A DNA stretch of 7,336 nt from Streptosporangiaceae bacterium. GTDB lineage: Bacteria; Actinomycetota; Actinomycetes; Streptosporangiales; Streptosporangiaceae. Below, in pieces: positions 1 through 5,428 of this stretch; position 1 is the first letter of the stretch; each line of letters opens with the position of its first letter. The position numbers were made by a program, and so were the translations under genes. The stretch lies in the NCBI GenBank assembly GCA_030041195.1, contig JASHOI010000348.1:1-7336 (forward strand), read 5' to 3'. The notes under the pieces are model-generated. The model was not told the origin of the DNA, did no database searches, and saw nothing but the letters and a program-made list of their open reading frames with translations.

Positions 1-144
1 ATCGTCGTCCAGCGGCGGAAGCGGCTGAACCGCCGCCCGCACGAGCCGGCGGATCAGTGCGGCCTTGGATAGGCCCTCCCGGGAGGACATCCGGTCGAGG
101 GCCTCGCTGAGATCGTCGTCCAGCATGATCTGCAACCTGGTCAC
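1..144 (-). CDS. ribbon-helix-helix (CopG/VapB-like) antitoxin, N-terminal part, runs off left edge
   Basis: The 48 visible codons read MTRLQIMLDDDL at the start, then a two-helix stretch around residues 12-38 (EALDRMSSREGLSKAALIRR) and a proline-rich LPPLDDD tail. A short basic beta strand, helix, turn and second helix is the ribbon-helix-helix DNA-binding pattern. It is known from CopG proteins and from VapB-type antitoxins, which bind DNA as dimers and usually repress their own operon. The GTG at 144 is chosen because an in-frame TAA lies just upstream and the start gives the family's usual N-terminus. There is no usable Shine-Dalgarno spacing, since GAAGGG abuts the GTG, but a -10-like TAACAT ends six bases upstream, so leaderless translation is likely. 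The TTG at codon 4 is a less likely start. By family habit a PIN-domain toxin could follow beyond position 1; that is inference, because the gene continues outside the window. Confidence 0.75.
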   Translation of the reverse strand, partial: MTRLQIMLDDDLSEALDRMSSREGLSKAALIRRLVRAAVQPLPPLDDD

Positions 145-180
145 CCCTTCATGTTACGTCACTTTTGAGTTTGACGTCAT
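145..180 (-). promoter_or_regulatory. promoter and candidate autoregulatory operator of the antitoxin-like gene
   Basis: Read on the minus strand, a -35-like ATGACG (175-180) and a -10-like TAACAT (151-156) are 18 bases apart. The -10 ends six bases before the GTG start, as in leaderless transcripts. Two related boxes sit on this promoter: the perfect palindrome TGACGTCA at 172-179 and TTACGTCA at 154-161, with centres 18 bases apart. One overlaps the -35 and the other approaches the -10. Paired short palindromes over the promoter are how many ribbon-helix-helix antitoxins repress themselves. That functional reading is inference. Confidence 0.5.
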
Positions 181-485
181 TGACAATGCTCCGTCGCGAT
201 GGCCGGGTGCGCGGCGCTGAGGAGGATCTTTTCGCCGATCGTCGTCTTGATGTCGGCGCGGTCGGCGTCGGTGAGCTGCTTGAGCCCGCCAGTTCCGTCC
301 CGGACCTCCACCGAGTCAGTCTCGATCGTGACCGTGAGCGATGACCGGTCAGGGTTGGCGGTGTCCACCACGACGTCGGCTTGCCATCGGGTGGCCTCGA
401 TGGTCAGGTCATGGCCGGCCCTGCGGCCCAGGCCCGCGCGGCCCGCGTCACCTGAGGCACGTGGCATTCGGGATGTTAGGTTCAC
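177..485 (-). pseudogene. YceI-like (polyisoprenoid-binding family) gene fragment, C-terminal half missing
   Basis: The frame reads GTG at 485 to TGA at 177 (102 residues). Its middle (about residues 17-92) matches what I know of actinobacterial YceI-like proteins: RAGHDLTIEATRW, then DRSSLTVTIETDSVEVRDG, then TGGLKQLTDADRADIKTTI and KIL. YceI proteins are lipocalin-like beta barrels of roughly 170-190 residues that bind isoprenoid-type lipids. Here the expected barrel continuation after the HPAI motif is absent. The frame ends in a short unrelated tail (ATEHCQ) next to the antitoxin promoter, and the usual N-terminal strand before the GRAG segment is also not recognisable. I therefore call it a remnant rather than a small gene. 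It starts 15 bases downstream of the MetE-like pseudogene's stop, with no clear Shine-Dalgarno site. The family call is moderately sure; the truncation is inferred from usual family length. Confidence 0.6.
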
Positions 486-500
486 TACGCCTGCTTCTGA

Positions 501-1432
501 CTAGCCCCAGATCTTCTCGGCGGTCTCGGCGACCAGGGCCAGCTTGCGGCGTTCCTCATCGATCGAGAGCAGGTTGCCGGGGGCCGTGGAGGCGAAGCCG
601 CACTGCGGGCTGAGCGCGAGATCTTCCAGCGGGACGTAGGCCGCTGCCTGGTCGACCCGCCGGCGCAAGTCGTCAGCGTCCTCCAGTTGCGGCACCTTGG
701 ACGAGACCAGGCCGAGCACCACAGTGGTCCCCGGCCGGACGAAGCGCAGCGGCCCGAACCCGCCTGCCCGCTCGGTGTCGTACTCCAGCAAGAACCGGTC
801 CACTCCGACCTCGCCGAACAGCCGCTCGGCGACCGGCTCATAGCTGCCCTCGGCCATCCAGGCGCTCCGGTTGTTGCCGCGGCAGATGTGCATGGCCACG
901 GTGACGCCCGGGCCTTTCTGCTTGGCCGCGCCGACGATCTGCGCGTCGGCCTCGACCGTGGCCGCCAGGACGTCCCCAGCGAGTCGAGCTGGATCCAGGT
1001 GACGCCCGAGTCGATCAGCCGCTCGATCTCGGCGATCTGCAGCGCCACCAGGTCGCGGACGAGGTCGCCCGGGGTCGGGTACACCGGGGCGCTGAGCTCC
1101 GGGTTCCACAGCAGCCCGCCCATGGACGCGCTGATCATCGTGATCTTGAACTGGCCCGGTGCATGACGGGACAGGAACGCGGCCTCGGCGCTGGTGTGCT
1201 GCACCCGCTGGAACACTCGCGTGTTCGCGGCGAAGCGGTCGAAGGCGGTCTCCTCGGCCGGCGGGCTGCCCGCCTCGCGCTGCAGGTCCAGCGCCTCGGC
1301 TGCGGCCCGGTCCTCCGCCTCGTGCAACTCCGCGTCGCTCAGCTCGCCCCGCTTGCGCGCCGCTCGCGCTTCCAGCAGCCAGGACGGCCGCAGCAGGCTC
1401 CCAACGTGCTCGGCGTGGTACGCAGTCGCCAT
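501..1432 (-). pseudogene. methionine-synthase-like (MetE C-terminal domain family) gene, internally deleted and frameshifted
   Basis: The start is ATG at 1432 with a strong GAGGAGG site about six bases upstream. The first frame gives MATAYHAEHVGSLLRP, typical of the cobalamin-independent methionine synthase II family, and runs to SGVTWIQLDSLG near position 975. The same protein then resumes in another minus-strand frame as DVLAATVEADAQIV and continues to the natural-looking end AEKIWG at 501. The zinc-site residues of the family are all present in the second part: H and C in MHICRGNN, E in FLLEYDTE and C in LSPQCGFAST. Two blocks are missing compared with the family: the TDGE-containing stretch expected right after LQREAG (near 1270, in frame), and roughly 20-30 residues after QLDSL at the frameshift. 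Neither frame alone can make a complete enzyme, so this is scored as a pseudogene. The intact family transfers methyl groups to thiols through a zinc-bound substrate; the substrate of this subgroup is uncertain. It lies 72 bases downstream of the DUF899 gene on the same strand. Confidence 0.8.
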
Positions 1433-1504
1433 CGCTCGCCTCCTCGCGGACGGCACCGGCTACCGTGCCCAGCATGACCCAGCGCGAGGCGACCGTGAAA
1501 GGTG

Positions 1505-2233
1505 TCAGTAGCTCAGCTGCTCGTCCCAGCCGGTTCCGCGGCCTTCTGGGGTGAGATCGAACAGGTTCCACAACGGCTCAACAGTGCCGATATGGCGGGG
1601 ATCTTGCCCGGTTTCGTTTGGCGCATAAAACAGTTCCGAGGCCCAGAAGTGGCGGATCGTTTGCCCGTCGCGGTGGAACACGTTCAGCATGGGCTGCTGC
1701 TCCCCGTCGGGGGTCTCGGCCATGTAGTCGCGGTTATAAGAGGTCCCGGCCGAGGACAAAAGGCGCAGCCGCCGCCAGCCGCGTTCCTCCGCGAAGGCGC
1801 TGAGTTGCTCGATCGGCGCCTTCGCGACGGCCGCCAGATTGACGCGCTGGGAGGCGTGCTCGGCGGCGCCGTCCAGCTGGTCGAGGAATGCCGTGCACGA
1901 CGGGCACGGGCCCTGCGCCAGCGGCAGCAGCGCGGTCTGCCCGGTGGCCGGGCCCGGCCGGTCGTCACCCGGGTCGCGGGGGAACATCATGCTGTAGATC
2001 AGCAGCGAGTCCTTGCCGGGGGCGAAAAGCTCCGAGAGCCGCACCTCCACCGGGCCGCCGCCGGGTCCCTGGGCCTGAAAAACGTAGTCCTGCGGCACAA
2101 TCCCGCCGGGCGGCAGCCGCCGCCGCGCCGCGGCCACTGCCTCCATGGCGCGGCGCAGCTCGATCTCCTGCTCCAGGAGCCGGTTCCGCGCGGCCCGGTG
2201 CTCGGCTGACTCTCCTGGAAACGCGATAGCCAT
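1505..2233 (-). CDS. DUF899 family thioredoxin-like protein
   Basis: This is a complete 242-residue protein. The N-terminus carries the family signature of a charged helix (HRAARNRLLEQEIELRRAME, residues 12-31) followed by ARRRLPPGG and DYVF. Around residues 66-85 is LSELFAPGKDSLLIYSMMF, and at 110-113 is CPSC, a CxxC-type pair within GPCPSCTAFLDQLDG. The rest matches the DUF899 pattern: RVNLAAVAKAPIEQL, RLLSSAGTSYNRDY, PMLNVFHRDG, IRHFWASELFYAP, and a FDLTPEGRGT...LSY terminus. The family has a thioredoxin-like fold and no settled biochemical role; redox activity of the CxxC pair is plausible but unproven. The ATG at 2233 follows a GAGGA site that overlaps the stop codon of the upstream PPOX gene, only 11 bases away, so translation is probably coupled. 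No signal peptide is visible, so it is probably cytoplasmic. Confidence 0.88.
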   Translation of the reverse strand: MAIAFPGESAEHRAARNRLLEQEIELRRAMEAVAAARRRLPPGGIVPQDYVFQAQGPGGGPVEVRLSELFAPGKDSLLIYSMMFPRDPGDDRPGPATGQTALLPLAQGPCPSCTAFLDQLDGAAEHASQRVNLAAVAKAPIEQLSAFAEERGWRRLRLLSSAGTSYNRDYMAETPDGEQQPMLNVFHRDGQTIRHFWASELFYAPNETGQDPRHIGTVEPLWNLFDLTPEGRGTGWDEQLSY

Positions 2234-2244
2234 GCTTTGTGTCC

Positions 2245-2748
2245 TCAGAAGCGATGAAGGGTGTGGCCGAACGTGCCCTCAGCGAATGTGAGGACCCGGT
2301 CGGGGCGCACCGAGTAGGTGAGCACCTCGAAGCCGTCCGGGTGGTGCAGCCGGTCTCCGCGGACTTCGAAGGCCCAGCCCCCGTCCCATCGGCGGCGCCA
2401 CGCCGCCGCCAGCCGGGTGAGCACCGCCGGGTCGCTCGCGAGAGACGCCCGGCCTTCGACGGCAATGTCCAGGCCGCGCTCCCAGTCCAGCCCGCCCACC
2501 TGAAGCAGCACCCGGTCGTCCTCGCGCAGGTTCTTCCCCTTCTGCTCGGTCGCGCCGGTGGTGAAGTGCATGCTGTCATCGACCCACACCGGCACCACCG
2601 GGGTGGCATGTGGCCGCCCGTCTGGGCGAAGGGTGACCAGCCAGGCGAGTTCGGCAGCCTCGAGCGCCGCGCTGGTCACCGCCCATGGCGTCGGTGCCGC
2701 ATCGGGACTGCTGTAGCGAGGGTCGAGCGTGGTCAGGGGTTCCGTCAT
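2245..2748 (-). CDS. pyridoxamine 5'-phosphate oxidase-fold (PPOX) flavin/F420-type protein
   Basis: This is a complete 167-residue protein. The split-barrel core is seen as LAWLVTLRPDGRPHATPVVP (about residues 34-53), then VWVDDSMHFTTGATEQKGKN, then VLLQVG and an AVEGRASL strand. A short C-terminal region ends in VLTYSVRPDRVLTFAEGTFG. This is the PPOX / FMN-binding split-barrel pattern common in actinobacteria, where members use FMN, F420 or haem to reduce or bind small molecules. The cofactor cannot be assigned from sequence alone, and true PdxH function is unlikely at this length. The ATG at 2748 has an excellent GAGGAAGG site six bases upstream. The gene leads a probable operon with the DUF899 gene (11-base gap) and perhaps once with the MetE-like gene. 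It is divergent from the serine-hydrolase-like gene across a 376-base gap. Confidence 0.85.
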   Translation of the reverse strand: MTEPLTTLDPRYSSPDAAPTPWAVTSAALEAAELAWLVTLRPDGRPHATPVVPVWVDDSMHFTTGATEQKGKNLREDDRVLLQVGGLDWERGLDIAVEGRASLASDPAVLTRLAAAWRRRWDGGWAFEVRGDRLHHPDGFEVLTYSVRPDRVLTFAEGTFGHTLHRF

Positions 2749-3124
2749 GGCATTCCTTCCTCAGGACGGGGCCGTATCCGCCGGCCGCAGCCCTCACCGA
2801 CATAGACTCCGGCGCTGCGGCGAACTCATCGCCCGCGTTCCTGGCTGGCCATTCTGGAGCAGCCCAGTTGGCCACTCCGGGACTCAGATCGGGAACAATC
2901 TCCGTTCCCGTGGCTACCACGGCCTACGAGTTGGCCAGGGTTGGCCAGGGGATGGGCACCATACTTGGCCGGTGTATTGTCTGGGGTGGTGGTTCCGGCC
3001 GCCTCTGGATCCGCGGGCAGAGCTTTAAGCTCACCGGTTGCACGCCGGCGATGACCCCACCTGACAGGTCCTTGTGGTCTTTCCGCCCGATGCCGCGGAT
3101 CCTCGGGCACGAGGAAGGACTGCC
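2749..3124. other. divergent intergenic region with several dyads and a short tandem repeat, no convincing gene
   Basis: The region separates the PPOX operon (leftward) from the serine-hydrolase-like gene (rightward). Visible structure: a perfect inverted repeat CGGGAAC-N7-GTTCCCG (2890-2910); an abutting dyad CCGTGG-CTA-CCACGG (2908-2922); a 10-base exact tandem repeat TTGGCCAGGG (2931-2950) with further TTGGCC copies nearby; and a dyad GAGCTT-T-AAGCTC (3020-3032). TATTGT at 2975-2980 could be a -10 for the rightward gene, but no good -35 stands at the right distance. Small open frames cross the region on both strands, but none has a start signal or a recognisable product. The dyads could be repressor sites; this is inference. 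Confidence 0.45.
3100..3119 (+). promoter_or_regulatory. hairpin overlapping the ribosome binding site of the serine-hydrolase-like gene
   Basis: TCCTCG-GGCA-CGAGGA (3100-3115) forms a perfect six-base-pair stem with a four-base loop. Its 3' arm contains GAGGA of the GAGGAAGGA Shine-Dalgarno site (3111-3119) for the ATG at 3125. In mRNA this would partly hide the site. No matching alternative structure or ligand-binding fold was recognised, so it may only lower translation, or it may be chance in GC-rich DNA. Confidence 0.35.
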
Positions 3125-4642
3125 ATGTCTGATCAGCCGCGTCCGCTTCCCGCTCAGCCGAGCCTTCGTTACCTGAAGCTGGAGGCCAGGCGCCGCCTGG
3201 CGACCGGCGAGTTCGGTACGCTCCACGACGCCCAGCTCGCCATCGCCCGCGAGCACGGCCAGCCGAGCTGGACCGCGCTCAAGGAACTCATCGACAGCCG
3301 GCTCGCCCAGCTCGGACATCCGGCGCTCACGCAGCTGCGGTGGGTGATCTCCCGGTTCGGCGGCGCCGACGGGCCGGACTGGACGGCTCCCGCCGCCGAC
3401 GAGCTGCGCGAGCACTTCGCCGATCGGTACCTCGGCCAGGACCCGGTCGGCAGGCTCACGATGGTGTTCACCCGCGCGGCCGCGCGGCTGCGCGAAGAGC
3501 TCGTGGTCACGGTGGACAACCCGCTGCACGCGCGGGCCAGGGTCGGCGGCCTGCAGTTCGAGGCCGAGGCAGAGGCCGAGCCGCCGCACCGGCTGCGGGA
3601 CTTCCGGGGGTACCTGGTCGGCAGCCAGGTCACCGACCCGCGGGTCGCGGCACCGCCCATGCAGAGCTCCGGCGCGGTTCCCGCTGTGGCGGCCGAGACC
3701 GCGGCGGTGGGGTTCGGGGAGCTGGGCCTGGCCGGGGTCGTGCTGGCCGGCGGCGCGCCGGGGACGGCCGACTGGGTCATCACACGGGGCTGGGCCGACC
3801 TGGACCGGGCCGAGCCGCTGCGTCCTGGTCACCGGTTCCCCGCTTTCGGGGTCACCAGGCTCATCACCGCCGCCGCAGCCATGCGGCTTGCCGCCGAAAA
3901 CCGGATAGGCCTCGACGACGCCGCCAACGACCACCTGCGCAGCGTGCGGCTCGCCGACGCTGCGGTCACCGTCCGGGAATTGCTCAGCTACTCCAGCGGC
4001 GTGCACAATCCCGTCGTCGGCGGCGGGTACGGCGACACGATCCCCGACCTGGCCGCACTGCTCGGCCCGGTGCTGCCGTCCGACCACGCCCGCGGCACCG
4101 CCACTCCACAGCGCGGCGGCGACTACGGCGTGCTCGGGCAGCTCATCGAGGACGTCACCGGCTCGGACTACGCCGAGGCGGTCGCCGGGCTGGTCCTCGG
4201 CCCGCTCGGCATGACCGGCTCGACGTTCCCCACGAGCTGGCCGCACGACGACCCGGACGCGGTCACCGGCTACGAGCTGCAACCCGACGGCACCTTCCTG
4301 CCCGACCTCGACGACGTCGCCACGGTCCCGGCCGCGGCCGGACTGTGGACCACCGCCGCCGACCTGGTCAAATTCGGCACCGGCTGGTCCTCCCTGCTTC
4401 CTGACGACCTAGCCGCCGAGGCGCTCCGGCCGCAGGCCGCCGAAGAACTCGGCCCCGAGCAGGCCGGCCTCGGCTGGCGCCTCAACACGGCCCGCGGCTT
4501 CGCCTTTCAGGCCGGCAACGGCCCCGGCGGGGGCGCGTCCCTGATCGTCCGGCCCGGCGACGGCCGCGCCTACGTCGCGCTGACGAACCGGAAGGTGCTT
4601 GTCATGGCCCTCAGCGTCAGGGTCTTTCTGCACGGCTCGTAA
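3125..4642 (+). CDS. serine-hydrolase / class C beta-lactamase-like protein lacking the catalytic motifs (probable pseudoenzyme)
   Basis: This is a 505-residue protein. Residues about 10-50 (PSLRYLKLEARRRLATGEF, then LHDAQLAIAREHGQPSWTALK) are a short module often found at the N-terminus of actinobacterial multidomain proteins. Residues about 75-180 resemble the small alpha+beta domain that precedes some serine hydrolases (REHFADRYL, then PPHRLRDFRGYLVG). Residues about 190-505 follow the class C beta-lactamase / penicillin-binding-protein-like fold: HRFPAFGVTRLITAAAAMRL, LLSYSSGVHNP, YGVLGQLIEDVTGSDYAEAV, LGPLGMTGSTFP, AAGLWTTAADLVKFGTGWSS. The catalytic motifs look replaced: SxxK is G242-V-T-R245, YxN is P328-Q-R330 and the HxG-type motif is Q462-A-G464. 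Acyl-enzyme hydrolysis is therefore not expected. The frame is intact and well coded, so it may be a maintained non-enzymatic protein. The ATG at 3125 is chosen over a GTG at 3074 because GAGGAAGGA lies at ideal spacing. The 3' end overlaps the TetR gene by 26 bases. No signal peptide is seen. Confidence 0.82.
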   Translation: MSDQPRPLPAQPSLRYLKLEARRRLATGEFGTLHDAQLAIAREHGQPSWTALKELIDSRLAQLGHPALTQLRWVISRFGGADGPDWTAPAADELREHFADRYLGQDPVGRLTMVFTRAAARLREELVVTVDNPLHARARVGGLQFEAEAEAEPPHRLRDFRGYLVGSQVTDPRVAAPPMQSSGAVPAVAAETAAVGFGELGLAGVVLAGGAPGTADWVITRGWADLDRAEPLRPGHRFPAFGVTRLITAAAAMRLAAENRIGLDDAANDHLRSVRLADAAVTVRELLSYSSGVHNPVVGGGYGDTIPDLAALLGPVLPSDHARGTATPQRGGDYGVLGQLIEDVTGSDYAEAVAGLVLGPLGMTGSTFPTSWPHDDPDAVTGYELQPDGTFLPDLDDVATVPAAAGLWTTAADLVKFGTGWSSLLPDDLAAEALRPQAAEELGPEQAGLGWRLNTARGFAFQAGNGPGGGASLIVRPGDGRAYVALTNRKVLVMALSVRVFLHGS

Positions 4643-5339
4643 ACGCGCCGGATTCACGGCCCGCACGGTTCACGGTCTCGATGCCGGCCAGGATGAGATT
4701 GATGCCGGCGAGGAATTGCTCGCGGTCGTCGTGTTCGCGCAGTTGCGTCCTGGCTTTGTGCACGGATGGGTATCTAGCGGGGTCGAGCTGCGCCCACTGC
4801 GCGGCGACGTGAGCCAGGAAAGCCGACCGATCCATCTTGCTGCTGGCGAGCGAACGGGCGTTGGCGGCGTTCTGCCCGGCGACGCCGAGGATGTAGTTCA
4901 CGAGCACGCCCGCGGAGTCTGACAACGCTTGCTCGGGCACGCCGAGTGCCTGCAGTTGCTCGCTGAGGCTCTCGTAGAGGTCCAGCAGTGCCGGCCGCCA
5001 CGGCTCTCGGTTGAGCTGGGCGCCGGCCCAGGGGTGGGCGCTGATCGCATCGAACAGGCCAAGCGCGATGGCACGCAGCGCTCGCTGGGGCTCGGCGTCG
5101 GCGTCGAGGCCGGTCACGATATGAGCGATGACGTGGTCGGTGGCCGCTGCGAGCAGGTCATTCCTGTCCGCGACGTGGTGGTATATCGCCCCGTACCCGG
5201 TGGCCAGGCGCACGGTGAGTGCCCGCAAGGTCAGTGCGTCTTCGCCCTCGGCGTCGAGTATCTCGGTGGCGGCCTGGACGATCACGTCCCTGGATAGCGC
5301 CTCCGTACGCCGGGGAGCCCGCTGGGACTTGGTCGCCAT
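4617..5339 (-). CDS. TetR family transcriptional regulator
   Basis: This is a 240-residue protein with a TetR-type helix-turn-helix at about residues 16-63: LSRDVIVQAATEILDAEG, then ALTLRALTVRLATGYGAIYH and HVADRNDLL. It is followed by an all-helical ligand-binding and dimerisation region to the end. These proteins repress nearby genes until a small ligand binds. The gene is divergent from a TetX-like monooxygenase across 89 bases, so that gene and itself are the obvious targets. The ATG at 5339 is preferred because the family N-terminus starts here; GGAG lies only three bases upstream, so the site is cramped. A longer in-frame start at 5438 would overlap the monooxygenase start and add residues not typical of the family. 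The last 26 bases overlap the 3' end of the serine-hydrolase-like gene. The ligand is unknown; a polycyclic or aromatic compound handled by the monooxygenase is an inference. Confidence 0.9.
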   Translation of the reverse strand: MATKSQRAPRRTEALSRDVIVQAATEILDAEGEDALTLRALTVRLATGYGAIYHHVADRNDLLAAATDHVIAHIVTGLDADAEPQRALRAIALGLFDAISAHPWAGAQLNREPWRPALLDLYESLSEQLQALGVPEQALSDSAGVLVNYILGVAGQNAANARSLASSKMDRSAFLAHVAAQWAQLDPARYPSVHKARTQLREHDDREQFLAGINLILAGIETVNRAGRESGAFTSRAERP

Positions 5340-5428
5340 GAGCTCCAATCTGCCATATATGGATCGCCGCTCCAAACTTGTGCTAGCGTCATTGGAGTAG
5401 CAATCCAACAAGCTTCGGAGAGAGCTCG
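5340..5428. promoter_or_regulatory. divergent promoter region with candidate TetR operators
   Basis: Four related half-sites lie between the two start codons: CTCCAAT (5343-5349), CTCCAAA (5370-5376), ATTGGAG (5391-5397) and ATCCAAC (5403-5409). The CTCCAA at 5370-5375 and TTGGAG at 5392-5397 form a dyad with a 16-base spacer. That dyad encloses a likely extended -10 for the monooxygenase, TGC-TAGCGT (5381-5389). The outer pair 5343-5349 / 5391-5397 is a perfect seven-base inverted repeat 41 bases apart and reaches the ribosome site of the TetR gene. A perfect palindrome CCATATATGG (5353-5362) could supply the TetR gene's -10. A TetR dimer bound here would block both genes; this is inferred from position. 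Confidence 0.55.

Noticed and set aside
75..86. Perfect 12-base palindrome CCTCCCGGGAGG
   Set aside because: It lies inside the antitoxin-like coding sequence, and GC-rich palindromes of this kind arise by chance.
1..124. 13-base direct repeat ATCGTCGTCCAGC at 1-13 and 112-124
   Set aside because: Both copies encode Leu-Asp-Asp-Asp within the antitoxin-like gene, so acidic codon repetition explains them.
960..990. Programmed ribosomal frameshift in the MetE-like gene at CTGGGGAC
   Set aside because: Not a known slippery site with a stimulator, and family residues are missing at the junction, so shifting frame would not restore a normal protein.
3074..3124. Upstream GTG start at 3074 for the hydrolase-like gene
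   Set aside because: No Shine-Dalgarno site; the ATG at 3125 has an ideal one and the family-like N-terminus follows it.
2749..3124. Possible small genes or a riboswitch in the divergent gap
   Set aside because: No start signals, family motifs or recognisable riboswitch core seen; only dyads and a short tandem repeat.
2924..4282. Long minus-strand open frame of about 450 codons opposite the serine-hydrolase-like gene and its upstream region
   Set aside because: It is a GC-rich antisense shadow: low-complexity Arg/Gly/Pro/Val composition, no recognisable domain, and the plus strand carries clear family motifs.
3340..4404. Plus-strand open frame of about 354 codons in another frame inside the hydrolase-like gene
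   Set aside because: Arginine-rich out-of-frame shadow without a ribosome site or family features.
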